Assembly: GCF_029953285.1 (NCBI RefSeq)
Contig: NZ_JASAOI010000068.1
Coordinates: forward strand, 1 to 64,000
Length of the DNA: 64,000 nt
Direction of reading: 5' to 3'
DNA from: Yinghuangia seranimata
Lineage (GTDB): Bacteria > Actinomycetota > Actinomycetes > Streptomycetales > Streptomycetaceae
Part shown: piece by piece, positions 52,613-61,618 of the stretch
Numbering within the stretch: position 1 is the first letter of the stretch
Layout of the letters: each line of letters opens with the position of its first letter
Notes under the pieces: generated by a model
What the model was told of the DNA's origin: nothing
The model's database searches: none
The model's input: only the letters and a program-made list of their open reading frames with translations
Translations under genes and position numbers: made by a program

Positions 52613-53674
52613 TCAGAGGCCGACCTCGCGGAACAGCAGGCCGATCTCCTCGTTCGACAGCCGCCGGGTGCGGCCCGGGCGCTGGTCGCCGAGTTGGATC
52701 GGGCCGAACTTCGTGCGCACCAGGCGCTCGACGGGGAAGCCCAGCTCGGCCAGCATGCGCCGGACGATGTGCTTGCGGCCCTCGTGCAGCACGACCTCGA
52801 CCATGTAGGTCTTGCCGAGCTGGTCGATGATGCGGAAGCTGTCGGCGCGCGCCAGACCGTCGTCGAGCTCGACGCCTTCCTTGAGGCGCTTGCCCAGGTC
52901 GCGCGGGATCGGGCCCTGGATCTGCGCGAGGTACGTCTTGCGGACCTCGTAGCTCGGGTGCGTCAGGCGGTTCGACAGCTCACCGTGGTTGGTGAGCAGG
53001 ATCAGGCCCTCGGTCTCGGTGTCGAGGCGGCCGACGTGGAACAGGCGCTGCTCGTGGTCGGTGATGTACTCCGCCAGCGTCGGGCGGCCCTCCGGGTCGA
53101 ACATGGTCGACACAACGCCCGCGGGCTTGTTCAGCGCGATGTAGACCTCGCCGCTGGACGTCGGGATGCGCAGGCCGTCGACCTTGATCTCGGCCTTCGC
53201 CGGGTCGACCCGCAGGCCCTGCTCGCGGACGACCTGGCCGTCGACCTCGACGCGGCCCATCTCGATCAGCTCTTCGCACGCGCGGCGGCTGCCGATGCCG
53301 GCCTGCGCCATGACCTTCTGCAGGCGGACGCCCTCCTGGGCCTCGCGCGGCGTACGCGGCTGCTCGCGCACGACCGTCGGACGCCGGTCCGGACGCCCGG
53401 TCCCCGTGCCCTGCCCCTTGCCGCGCCCGCCGCCGGAACCCTGGCCCTGGCCGTAGCCGCCGCCCTGGCCGCCCGAACGGGACCCGCCGCCGTAGCCGCC
53501 GCCCTGGCCGCCGGAACCCCGGCCACCGCCCGAGGCGCCCCGTCCGGACCCCGCGCCGCGACCCTCACCACCGGCGCCGCGGCCGCCCCGCGGGGCGCCC
53601 GAGCGCTCGTCGCGGTTGTTGCCCGCGCCGCGGTAGTTTCCTCGGCCGGAGCCCTGCCTGCCTGTGCCAGCCAT
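52613..53674 (-). CDS. rluB: 23S rRNA pseudouridine synthase (RluB/RsuA family)
   Basis: The protein has 353 residues from an ATG whose first base overlaps the scpB stop (TGATG), so translation is coupled. Residues 1-100 are Gly/Arg/Gln/Tyr-rich, like an RNA-binding RGG tail. Residues 117-160 are an S4 domain (VRLQKVMAQAGIGSRRACEELIEMGRVEVDG). The synthase domain has LNKPAGVVST, and catalytic Asp218 in GRLDTETEGLILLTN. LHEGRKHIVRRMLAELGFPVERLVR identifies the RluB/RsuA group; which rRNA position is modified is inferred. It ends the scpA-scpB-rluB set. Confidence 0.88.
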   Translation of the reverse strand: MAGTGRQGSGRGNYRGAGNNRDERSGAPRGGRGAGGEGRGAGSGRGASGGGRGSGGQGGGYGGGSRSGGQGGGYGQGQGSGGGRGKGQGTGTGRPDRRPTVVREQPRTPREAQEGVRLQKVMAQAGIGSRRACEELIEMGRVEVDGQVVREQGLRVDPAKAEIKVDGLRIPTSSGEVYIALNKPAGVVSTMFDPEGRPTLAEYITDHEQRLFHVGRLDTETEGLILLTNHGELSNRLTHPSYEVRKTYLAQIQGPIPRDLGKRLKEGVELDDGLARADSFRIIDQLGKTYMVEVVLHEGRKHIVRRMLAELGFPVERLVRTKFGPIQLGDQRPGRTRRLSNEEIGLLFREVGL

Positions 53675-55422
53675 CAATCGTCCGTAGTCGTCTGACCGGT
53701 CTCCTCCGCCGTCGCCCGCGGCGCGGGAACGGGGTCGTGACCGGTGTCGGTGGGGTCGTCGGCCGCGGGGGCGGGGTCTGCGGGAGCGCCGTCGTCGGGC
53801 TCCTCGGCGTCCGCCGCCGCGGGGTCTTCCCCACCAGTATCCCCGGTTCCGGCCTCCAGCGGCGCCACCGGGCCCGGCGAGCGCAACGGGAACCCGCCGA
53901 GCTCGCCCTCGGTCTCCGCCTCCAGCGCCTCGACGTCGGGCAGGAACGGCGCCAACTCGGGCAACTCGTCGAGGCTCCCCAGGCCCATGCGCTCGAGGAA
54001 GAAGTCCGTCGTGCGGTAGAGGAACGCCCCGGTTTCCGGCTCCGTCCCGTACTCCTCGACGAGCCCACGCGCGAGCAGCGTCCGCATGACGCCGTCGCAG
54101 TTGACCCCGCGCACCGCCGAGATCCGGCTCCGACTGACCGGCTGCCGGTACGCGACGACGGCGAGCGTCTCCAACGCGGCCTGCGTCAGCTTCGACTGCT
54201 GCCCGTCGAGGACGAACTTCTCCACGGCTTCGGCGTGCTCGGGCCGCGTGTAGAACCGCCAGCCACCCGCCACCTGACGCAGATCGAACCCCCGCCCCTG
54301 CGCGGTGTACTCGGCCGACAACTCCCGCAGCGCCGACAGCACGGTCTCGGTGGGCTGCTCGAGGACCTGCGCGAGCACGATGTCCGGAACAGGGTTCTCG
54401 ACGACCATGAGGACGGCCTCGAGCTGCGGCTTGAGGAACGAGGGATCCCCGACGGCGCTGACGACCGCGCCGGAGTCGGCCACCACATCGACGGCCGCCT
54501 CAGCCGCAGCGCCGGCGGCGTCACCGGAACCGGCCGCCGCGCCGGCGGCGGCGCCCGCCGCATCGTCGACAGCGGCCTCGCCCGCAGAGGTCTCGACGGC
54601 CTCGGTAGAGGCTTCGCGCCCGCCCGCCTGCATGTCTGTGCTGGATCCGGCAACGCCGGTGGTGGCCTCCTCGTCGCCGCGCGCAGCGTCGGCGACGGAT
54701 TCGTTCGCGCTCGCGCCGTGAGCACCCGTGACCGGGGAAGCTCTGCCGTTCATGGGCTCGGCATCGCCGCGCGCAGCGCCGGCGGTACCGGCGGCCGCTT
54801 CGTCGCCGCCCGCCCGAGGCGCATGATGCACGCCTGCGCCCCCGCTGGCGTGCATGCCCGAGGGGGCAGCGTCGTGCCGGTCGGGGCGCGGAGCATTGGC
54901 TGCGGCCTGCGGGTCGGGCTCCGCCTCGGTGTCGCGGCGGCCGTCGTCCACATCTGCGGCCGCGTCAGGCGCCGGCGCAGCCGTCACAGCTTCGCTGTGG
55001 CCGGCGTCCTCGCCCGTGTCGGAGCCGGGAACCGCGTCGGCGGCCGCACTCTCGGCAGCGGCTTCGTTCCCCTGGGCGCCGGCGGTCTCGTCGGTCGCCT
55101 CGCCCTCGTCCGACGCCGCGGCATCGGCGGAGCCCCCGGCCGGGTCGGCTTCGACGTCGGTGGGGTTCTCGTCGGGGCGATGCGCGCCGATCGTCCCGTG
55201 GGCCTCTGCTCGGGGCTCGGGGAGGGCGTCCGCTTCCGGCCAGGCCGCCGCCTCCGGGTCGCGGGCGTGGCTGTGTTCGATTTCGGGCTCGTCGGTGTCC
55301 GCGTTCTCACGCGGTATGGGCAGCGCGGCGGTGTCCGTGCCCGTCGGGTCCGGGCGTGGGGGCGACGCGGGGGTGGGCGGCGGGTCGTCGGGCGGTTCGA
55401 TCCAGAACCCGTCGTCGCTCAT
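53674..55422 (-). CDS. scpB: Segregation and condensation protein ScpB
   Basis: This 582-residue protein is a subunit of the SMC/ScpAB condensin complex. ATGA at its start overlaps the scpA stop. The core is at ~335-520: two winged helices including LKPQLEAVLMVVENPVPDIVLAQVLEQP, SKLTQAALETLAVVAYRQPVSRSRISAVRGVNCDGVMRTLLARGLVEEYG and TGAFLYRTTDFFLERMGLGSLDELPEL. The first ~330 residues are disordered, acidic and Ala/Gly/Asp-rich, with ADAARGDEEATT-like units. Usual ScpB is 180-250 residues. This extension is a striking lineage feature; its role is unknown. Confidence 0.93.
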   Translation of the reverse strand: MSDDGFWIEPPDDPPPTPASPPRPDPTGTDTAALPIPRENADTDEPEIEHSHARDPEAAAWPEADALPEPRAEAHGTIGAHRPDENPTDVEADPAGGSADAAASDEGEATDETAGAQGNEAAAESAAADAVPGSDTGEDAGHSEAVTAAPAPDAAADVDDGRRDTEAEPDPQAAANAPRPDRHDAAPSGMHASGGAGVHHAPRAGGDEAAAGTAGAARGDAEPMNGRASPVTGAHGASANESVADAARGDEEATTGVAGSSTDMQAGGREASTEAVETSAGEAAVDDAAGAAAGAAAGSGDAAGAAAEAAVDVVADSGAVVSAVGDPSFLKPQLEAVLMVVENPVPDIVLAQVLEQPTETVLSALRELSAEYTAQGRGFDLRQVAGGWRFYTRPEHAEAVEKFVLDGQQSKLTQAALETLAVVAYRQPVSRSRISAVRGVNCDGVMRTLLARGLVEEYGTEPETGAFLYRTTDFFLERMGLGSLDELPELAPFLPDVEALEAETEGELGGFPLRSPGPVAPLEAGTGDTGGEDPAAADAEEPDDGAPADPAPAADDPTDTGHDPVPAPRATAEETGQTTTDD

Positions 55423-56588
55423 ACCGGTTCCTCCACGTCGTCGCGCTGTTCTTCGGGTTCCGCCGAGGCCTCGGGTCCGTCCGGCGCGGGCGCGGTGCCG
55501 TCCGCCTCGTCGAACTCCGCGCCCACCTCGGGTGCGTCGGTGTCGCCGCCGGTCCACCGCACGTGCAGTTCGCCGAGCGCCTCGACCTGGTCGAACCCGA
55601 CGGCGGCCTCGCGGAACAGCTCCAGCAGGCACAGGAACCGCGCGATGACGTGCAGGTTGTCGGGGCAGTCGTCCGTGAGCGCACGGAACGTCAAAGCCCC
55701 GTGCCGGCGGAGCCGTTCGACGACGATCGCGGACTGCTCGCGGACGCTGACCCGCTGCACGTGGATGTGCTCGATCGAGACGAGCTTGGGTTCCTTCGGC
55801 GTCATCGCGCGCGCGGCCAGGCGCGCGAACTTGTCGAGGTCCATCTTGATGACGATCTCGGGCAGCAGCCCCGTGTACCGCTCCTCGAGCGGGACGGAGC
55901 GCGGGTAGCGGCGGCCTTCCTTCGCCCAGCGGTCCTCGAAGATCGACGCGATCTCCTTGTACGCACGGTATTGCAGCAGTCGCGCGAACAGCAGGTCGCG
56001 GGCCTCCAGGAGGGCGAGGTCCTCTTCGTCCTCGACCTCGGCGGCGGGCAGCAGCCGTGCGGCCTTGAGGTCGAGGAGTGTGGCGGCGACGACGAGGAAC
56101 TCGGTGGCGACGCCGAGGTCCCAGTCGGGCCCCTGCGCGCGGATGTACGCGATGAACTCGTCGGTGACCTTCGACAGCGACACCTCGGTCACGTCGAGCT
56201 TGTGCTTGGCGATCAGGCCGAGCAGCAGGTCGAAGGGGCCCTCGAAGTTGTCGAGCCGGACGGCGAATCCTTTGTGCTCGGACTCGGCGCCCGGCGTCGC
56301 TGCCGTCGGCCCGACGGGTCCGGCGTCCACCACGGCGACCACGGCGGACTCCTGGACGGCTTCCGCAGCCGCCTCGGGCACCTCGGCGGGTTCCGCCGCC
56401 CCGGCCTCCGGCTCCGGCTCCACCGCCTCGACGACCGGTTCCGCCCGCTCAGCCGCTTCCGCGGCCGTCTCGACGGCCTCCGTCGGCTCGACCGGCTCGT
56501 CCGGTCCGGCCGGAGGTGCCGTCGGCTCGGCCCCCGGTCCGCGTCCGAGGGCGCGGCGGGCGGGCGGTACGGAGTTCGCGGTGGGCAT
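55419..56588 (-). CDS. scpA: Segregation and condensation protein ScpA (kleisin)
   Basis: This 389-residue kleisin of the SMC complex has the core at ~105-335: FAVRLDNFEGPFDLLLGLIAKHKLDVTEVSLSKVTDEFIAYI binds the Smc neck. ATEFLVVAATLLDLKAARLLP and ALTFRALTDDCPDNLHVIARFLCLLELFREAAVGFDQ form the middle and C-terminal winged helix. The N-terminal 100 residues are acidic and Ala/Glu/Pro-rich. The stop overlaps the scpB start by 4 bases. A 286-bp gap (no gene) precedes it. Confidence 0.94.
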   Translation of the reverse strand: MPTANSVPPARRALGRGPGAEPTAPPAGPDEPVEPTEAVETAAEAAERAEPVVEAVEPEPEAGAAEPAEVPEAAAEAVQESAVVAVVDAGPVGPTAATPGAESEHKGFAVRLDNFEGPFDLLLGLIAKHKLDVTEVSLSKVTDEFIAYIRAQGPDWDLGVATEFLVVAATLLDLKAARLLPAAEVEDEEDLALLEARDLLFARLLQYRAYKEIASIFEDRWAKEGRRYPRSVPLEERYTGLLPEIVIKMDLDKFARLAARAMTPKEPKLVSIEHIHVQRVSVREQSAIVVERLRRHGALTFRALTDDCPDNLHVIARFLCLLELFREAAVGFDQVEALGELHVRWTGGDTDAPEVGAEFDEADGTAPAPDGPEASAEPEEQRDDVEEPV

Positions 56589-56874
56589 CGGGGTCCATGG
56601 TGCTGGGCGGGGACGTACCGGACGAGTCGCCCCGCCGGAGAGGAACGGATTTTCCTCCGGAACCCGTCGCCCGACAAGTGGACCGCGGCCGAACGGGACA
56701 CGACCCGTGCCCGGAAACTCGGCCGGGGCGGGTCCGCGCGCCGAGTGTCTCGGCAGCGGATCCGCCCCGCTCGTCGCCGTGTCGCGATGATCCGGTCAAC
56801 AGCCCGGCCGTCGGCCGTACCGTCACCCGGTCGGAGGCCGTCCAGAGCCCCGCCGGAGCGCCGTCGGCGCCCTG

Positions 56875-57555
56875 TCAGTGCCCCGGTGCCGCGCCCGGCC
56901 CCGGTCCGCCGCGCAACCGCCGCACCAGGATGCTCGCTTCGCCGCGGGCCTCCAGGTCGGCGAGGACGACCGCGATGGCCTCGCGCACTATCCGACCGCG
57001 GTCCACCGCGAGCCCGAAGTCGCCGCGGAGCGTGAGCCGGGCGTGTTCGAGGTCCATGAGTTCCTCGGCCGACACGTACACGGTGATCTTCTCGTCGTGC
57101 CGTTCCCGCCCGCTGGGGCGGCGCTGCACGCGGCCGCGCCGGGGGGCGGCGGCGGGGCGTGCCGTGGCCGCGCCGCCGGCGGGTTCGCGCGCGGGCGCGG
57201 GCACGGCGGTGCGCTGCTCGAGCATCCCGGCGGCGGCGCGCTCGGCGGCGAGCCGGGACTCCTGGTGGGCCTGGGCGATGACCGCGGCCTGTTCGTCGCC
57301 GGGACCGGTCGAACCGGCGGCGTCGTGGCCGGTGTTGTGCGGTCCGCTGTGCTCGGCCTCGGCGTCGCCGCCGTTGGCGGGGCCGGGGACGGCACGTGCG
57401 TGGCCGTTGCCGTTTCCGGACACCGCGCCCGGGACGCCCGACGCTCCGCCGGCCGCCGCGCCGTCGGCGCCCGCCGGCTCCGCGGCCTGCGGGCGCGCGG
57501 GCAGTCCGGCGCCCCCGGTGGTGCGGAACAGCTCGTCGGCGCCCGGAAGACTCAC
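56875..57555 (-). CDS. ParA-linked protein with probable ribbon-helix-helix end
   Basis: The protein has 226 residues from a GTG whose GTGA overlaps the parA-like stop, so the two are coupled. Residues ~1-150 are Ala/Gly/Pro/Arg-rich and probably disordered. Residues ~155-226 (ERHDEKITVYVSAEELMDLEHARLTLRGDFGLAVDRGRIVREAIAVVLADLEARG) begin with a strand-helix-helix pattern like CopG/MetJ-type RHH proteins. Small RHH proteins can be the centromere-binding partner of ParA ATPases; that role is inferred here only from coupling and fold pattern. The gene is conserved downstream of this ParA in streptomycetes as far as I recall. Confidence 0.7.
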   Translation of the reverse strand: MSLPGADELFRTTGGAGLPARPQAAEPAGADGAAAGGASGVPGAVSGNGNGHARAVPGPANGGDAEAEHSGPHNTGHDAAGSTGPGDEQAAVIAQAHQESRLAAERAAAGMLEQRTAVPAPAREPAGGAATARPAAAPRRGRVQRRPSGRERHDEKITVYVSAEELMDLEHARLTLRGDFGLAVDRGRIVREAIAVVLADLEARGEASILVRRLRGGPGPGAAPGH

Positions 57556-58733
57556 TCGGCGCGGCACCGGGCGAGCACCTCCCTCGCAAGCTGACGGTAT
57601 GCGGCGGCGCCCACCGAGTTGGACGCGTACGTCGTGATCGGTTCGCCCGCGACGGTGGTCTCGGGGAACCGGACGGTGCGTCCGATGACGGTGTGGAAGA
57701 CCTGCTCGCCGAACGCCTCGACGACGCGGGCGAGTACCTCGCGGCCGTGCACGGTGCGGACGTCGTACATCGTCGCCAGGATGCCGTCGAGGACGAGGTT
57801 CGGGTTGAGGCGCTCGTGCACCTTCTCGATCGTCTCGGTGAGCAGCGCGACGCCGCGCAGCGCGAAGAACTCGCACTCCAGCGGCACGATCACGCTGTCG
57901 GCGGCGGTGAGCGCGTTGACGGTCAGCAGGCCGAGGGACGGCTGGCAGTCGATGATGATGTAGTCGTAGTCCTGCACGAGCGGACGGATCGCGCGCGCGA
58001 GCGTTGTCTCGCGGGCCACTTCGGTGACCAACTGGACCTCGGCGGCGGACAGGTCGATGTTGCTCGGCAGCAGGTCCATGCCCGGGATGATGGTCTTCAG
58101 CAGGACGTCGTCCGCGCTGAGGTGCGACTCCATCAGCAGGTTGTAGACGGTGAGTTCGAGCTCCATCGGGTTGACGCCGAGGCCGACCGAGAGGGCGCCC
58201 TGCGGGTCGAAGTCCACGAGGAGGACGCGCCGTCCGTACTCCGCGAGCGCGGCGCCCAGGTTGATGGTCGACGTGGTCTTGCCGACGCCGCCCTTCTGGT
58301 TGCACATCGCGATGATCTTGGCGGGGCCGTGCTCGCCGACCGGGCCCGGGACCGGGAAGTAGGGCAGCGGGCGGCCGGTGGGACCGACGCGCTCGCGGCG
58401 CTGGGTCGCGGCGTCGGGCGCCAGGGTGGCGGCGTACTCCGGGTCGGGCTCGTAGTCGGCGTCCGGGTCGAAGGGCCCGCCGCGCAACTCCTCGGCGTAG
58501 CGCAGCTCGTCGTCGTAGTAGTACATGTCGTACGCGTACTCGTCCGCCTCGGCCCCGGCCGGGGCTCCAGCTGCACCCGCATGGTCGGCCGTCGACGGAG
58601 GCGCGGCGTCGCGCGTCCCCTGCTGCTCCGCGGCAGGGCCCGGGGTTCCCGCCCCGGTTCCCTGAACCGACCCACGGGGGGCCTGGGCCGACGCTGGCTG
58701 GGCACCCCCGGGAGCAAATGTCGACTCATTCAC
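57552..58733 (-). CDS. parA: ParA/MinD-family ATPase (orphan, in the scp region)
   Basis: The protein has 393 residues from a GTG with AAGGAGG upstream. Residues ~1-135 carry an acidic, Tyr-rich segment (YAYDMYYYDDELRYAEELRG). The ATPase follows with the deviant Walker A IAMCNQKGGVGKTTSTINLG near 140-155, LLVDFDPQGALSVGLGV, and the Walker B YIIIDCQPSLGLLTVNAL. VAGEPITTYASNSVGAAAYRQLAREV closes it. It is not the oriC-linked partition ATPase, as no parB or parS is near. A role in placing DNA or a protein complex with the SMC partners is plausible. Confidence 0.88.
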   Translation of the reverse strand: MNESTFAPGGAQPASAQAPRGSVQGTGAGTPGPAAEQQGTRDAAPPSTADHAGAAGAPAGAEADEYAYDMYYYDDELRYAEELRGGPFDPDADYEPDPEYAATLAPDAATQRRERVGPTGRPLPYFPVPGPVGEHGPAKIIAMCNQKGGVGKTTSTINLGAALAEYGRRVLLVDFDPQGALSVGLGVNPMELELTVYNLLMESHLSADDVLLKTIIPGMDLLPSNIDLSAAEVQLVTEVARETTLARAIRPLVQDYDYIIIDCQPSLGLLTVNALTAADSVIVPLECEFFALRGVALLTETIEKVHERLNPNLVLDGILATMYDVRTVHGREVLARVVEAFGEQVFHTVIGRTVRFPETTVAGEPITTYASNSVGAAAYRQLAREVLARCRAE

Positions 58734-58872
58734 AAGTCGTCTTACCTCCTTGCCGACCAGGCCATTTCTTGCTTCGTCAGCGTGACGATCCGTACTGACG
58801 GTTCGCGACTCTATGGCGTGTCGCATGGTCGCAGCAAGGCGAACCGCCCGACCCATGCAACATCGCACCGGT

Positions 58873-60096
58873 TCAGTCAAGGGCCCGCGGGTGGGAAGCT
58901 GCGTAGACCTCGCGAAGTCGATCAATCGTGACCAGGGTGTAGACCTGAGTGGTCGTCACCGAGGCGTGTCCCAACAGTTCTTGGACAACTCGGACATCGG
59001 CGCCGCCGTCCAACAGGTGTGTCGCGAACGAGTGCCGCAGGGTGTGCGGCGACATGTCGTCCCCGAGTCCGGCCCGCCGCGCGGCGGATCGCAGTACGGT
59101 CCAACCGCTTTGCCGGGTAAGCCGACCGCCGCGAGCGTTGAGGAACAGTGCGGCGCCACCGCGACCGTTACCGATCAATTCCGATCGGGACCGGGCGAGG
59201 TAGTCGGAGACCGCCTCCGCGGCGTACGAACCGACGGGCACCACACGCTGTTTGCCGCCCTTGCCGGCGAGCACCACCGTACGTGACGCCAGATCGACAT
59301 CGTCGACATCCAGCCCCACCGCCTCGGACACCCGCGCGCCGGTCCCGTAGAGGAGTTCGAGCAGCGCGCGGTCCCGCGCGCCGAACGGAGGATCGGCGGC
59401 CGACGCGGCGGCCAGCAGCGCCTCCACACGCTCCAGCGGAACGGCCTTGGGGAGCCGCAGCGGCGGTGCGGGCGGCGGCACTTCGCCCGCGACGTCCCGG
59501 GCCACCAGGCCCTCACGCAGGCAGAACCGGTGGAACCCACGCACCGCGACGACGGCCCGCGCCGCGGACGCGTCGGCGAGCGCGGGCCCGTGCGCGTCCC
59601 CCGTGCGCAACGTCCCGACGTACGCGGTGACATCCGCGGTCCCCACGTCCCCCGGATCCGACCGTCCGACCTCGGCCAGAACGGCTAGATATCGCCCCAG
59701 GTCCCGCCGATACGCCGCAACGGTATGCGCCGACAACCCGCGTTCAACGGACAGGTGGTCCAGATACGCCCGCACACCCCGACCGAGCCCGCTCGCGGAC
59801 GCGGGCGCGGATGCGGACGTGAACGCAGGCGTGGACGCGGATGCGGGCGTCGACCCGGGCGTAGACCTGGGCGCAGGCGTAGGCGTGTGCGCGGGCGTGG
59901 ACGGGTGCTTGGGCGTGGAGGTGGGCGTGGGCGTGTGCGTGGCTGCGCTCTTCGCCTCGCCGGCGCTCTGCGCACCCCCCGCGCCCTCGGCGTCGTCCGT
60001 GCGCGACGCGCCGTCGTGCGGTCCCGTCGCGTCCGTTCCGTCCGACGCGGTCGCCCGACCGTCCCCGTTCCCCGCCCCGTGGTTCTCGCCGTTCAT
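58873..60096 (-). CDS. xerD: Tyrosine recombinase XerD-like, with long N-terminal extension
   Basis: The protein has 407 residues from the ATG at 60096; a longer frame begins inside the ald terminator and is rejected. The core-binding domain (~105-205, [31 protein letters not shown]) precedes the catalytic domain. All catalytic residues are there: Arg255 in [11 protein letters not shown], His351 and Arg354 in [13 protein letters not shown], His377 in LLGHASV, and Tyr386 in TTTQVYT. It would resolve chromosome dimers at dif. Residues 1-103 are an extension with [20 protein letters not shown]-like repeats, not seen in usual 300-residue XerD. Confidence 0.9.
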   Translation of the reverse strand: MNGENHGAGNGDGRATASDGTDATGPHDGASRTDDAEGAGGAQSAGEAKSAATHTPTPTSTPKHPSTPAHTPTPAPRSTPGSTPASASTPAFTSASAPASASGLGRGVRAYLDHLSVERGLSAHTVAAYRRDLGRYLAVLAEVGRSDPGDVGTADVTAYVGTLRTGDAHGPALADASAARAVVAVRGFHRFCLREGLVARDVAGEVPPPAPPLRLPKAVPLERVEALLAAASAADPPFGARDRALLELLYGTGARVSEAVGLDVDDVDLASRTVVLAGKGGKQRVVPVGSYAAEAVSDYLARSRSELIGNGRGGAALFLNARGGRLTRQSGWTVLRSAARRAGLGDDMSPHTLRHSFATHLLDGGADVRVVQELLGHASVTTTQVYTLVTIDRLREVYAASHPRALD

Positions 60097-60131
60097 GGCG
60101 GCCAGTCTGGCGTGCCTGCCCCCGGAAACGC

Positions 60132-60171
60132 GTGATGCCGGACCCCACGCCGTTGTGGGGTCCGGCATCAC
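60132..60171 (-). terminator. Perfect 17-bp hairpin after ald
   Basis: The arms gtgatgccggaccccac and gtggggtccggcatcac pair perfectly around a 6-base loop, 111 bases past the ald stop and 36 bases upstream of the xerD start. Confidence 0.88.
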
Positions 60172-60282
60172 ACCGTGCTTCGACGCGCCGTGAGACGGCC
60201 GCCTCGTACCCGCCGCCGGGCGCGACGTCGTTGTCGCGCGTGCGGGAGGGTCAGGTCGGGCCGGCCGCCGTCAGGGGGCGCG

Positions 60283-61398
60283 TCAGGCCAGCAGCTCCGC
60301 CGTCTCGACGTGGCCGAGGCCGTGGGCCTCGGCGACCGCCGCGTTGGTCAGCTGGCCCTCGTGGGTGCTCAGGCCGAGCGCGAGCGCCGCGTCGTCCTGG
60401 CACGCCTTGCGCCAGCCCTTGTTCGCGAGCGCGACGATGTACGGCATCGTCGCGTTGGTCAGCGCGAACGTCGACGTGTGCGGCACGGCGCCGGGCATGT
60501 TGGCGACGCAGTAGAAGATCGAGTTGTGGACCTTGTAGACCGGGTTGTCGTGCGTGGTCGGACGCGAGTCCTCGAAGCAGCCACCCTGGTCGATCGCGAT
60601 GTCGACGAGCACGGAGCCCGGCTTCATGCGCGACACGAGCTCGTTGGTGATGAGCTTCGGGGCCTTGGCGCCCGGCACCAGCACGGCGCCGATGACGAGG
60701 TCGGCGTCCAGCACGGCGCGCTCGATCTCGTACGCGTTCGAGGTGACCGTCTGCAGGTGGCCCTGGTAGATGCGGTCGGCCTGGCGCAGCGTCTCGATGT
60801 TGCGGTCGAGCAGCAGCACCTCGGCCTGCATGCCGAGCGCGATCGCGGCCGAGTTGAGGCCGGACACGCCGGCGCCGATGACGACGACCTTGGCCGCGTA
60901 CACGCCGGACACGCCACCCATGAGGGTGCCGCGGCCGCCGCCCTGACGCATCAGGTGGTACGAGCCCACCTGCGGCGCGAGGCGGCCGGCGACCTCCGAC
61001 ATCGGCGCGAGCAGGGGCAGCGCACCCGAGGGGAGCTGCACCGTCTCGTACGCGATCGAGGTGGTGCCCGCGGCCATCAGCGCGTCGGTGCACTCACGCG
61101 ACGCGGCCAGGTGGAGGTAGGTGAAGAGGGTCTGGTCCTTGCGGAGCCGACCGTACTCCTCGGCGATGGGCTCCTTGACCTTGAGGATCAGCTCGCCGGT
61201 CTCCCACACCGCGTCGGCGGTGTCGAGGATGGTCGCGCCGGCCGCGACGTACTCCTCGTTGGGGATGGAGGAGCCGAGTCCGGCGTCCTTCTGGATGAAG
61301 ACCTCGTGGCCGTTGCGCACGAGCTCGTGCACGCCGGCCGGGGTGATCGCCACGCGGTACTCGTGGTTCTTGACCTCGCTGGGAATGCCGACCTTCAC
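60283..61398 (-). CDS. ald: Alanine dehydrogenase
   Basis: This 371-residue enzyme converts L-alanine and NAD+ to pyruvate, ammonium and NADH. MKVGIPSEVKNHEYRVAITPAGV and HLAASRECTDALMAAGTTSIAYETVQ (catalytic His of family members) are in the N-terminal part. The NAD-binding VVVIGAGVSGLNSAAIALGMQAEVLLLDRN and DIAIDQGGCFEDSRPTTHDNPVY follow. It starts at a GTG, with AAGGACG about 13 bases before. TTGGCA-17-TAAGCT at 61494-61522 is a good candidate promoter. Confidence 0.95.
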   Translation of the reverse strand: MKVGIPSEVKNHEYRVAITPAGVHELVRNGHEVFIQKDAGLGSSIPNEEYVAAGATILDTADAVWETGELILKVKEPIAEEYGRLRKDQTLFTYLHLAASRECTDALMAAGTTSIAYETVQLPSGALPLLAPMSEVAGRLAPQVGSYHLMRQGGGRGTLMGGVSGVYAAKVVVIGAGVSGLNSAAIALGMQAEVLLLDRNIETLRQADRIYQGHLQTVTSNAYEIERAVLDADLVIGAVLVPGAKAPKLITNELVSRMKPGSVLVDIAIDQGGCFEDSRPTTHDNPVYKVHNSIFYCVANMPGAVPHTSTFALTNATMPYIVALANKGWRKACQDDAALALGLSTHEGQLTNAAVAEAHGLGHVETAELLA

Positions 61399-61493
61399 GG
61401 CTATCCACGTCCTTACTCGTACAGAGGGTTAAGACGCCGTCGGGCAACCCGTGGGCAGGCTGGCGCGCACCACCACGTCTCCGAGGCAGACTT

Positions 61494-61522
61494 AGCTTAA
61501 TGCGGCTCTAACGCCTTGCCAA
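61494..61522 (-). promoter_or_regulatory. Candidate ald promoter TTGGCA-17-TAAGCT
   Basis: On the coding strand a -35 TTGGCA and -10 TAAGCT are separated by exactly 17 bases in an AT-rich patch, about 95 bases upstream of the ald start. This implies an 85-90 base leader. Confidence 0.45.
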
Positions 61523-61618
61523 CCTTACAAAGTGCCAGTGAAGCCAGCAGACTGTTTTGCTTTCCCAGGTTGGGAGCTTTCGAGCTGCTGAAAGGCAGGT
61601 ACCCGGCGCCGTGCCCCC

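Noticed and set aside
57552-58733. Chromosomal oriC partition ParA
   Set aside because: There is no parB, no parS-type palindrome and no rnpA/rpmH/gidB region nearby; gene context is scpAB and xerD.
60097-60171. xerD start at 60171
   Set aside because: That ATG lies in the perfect ald terminator hairpin; a start at 60096 avoids it.
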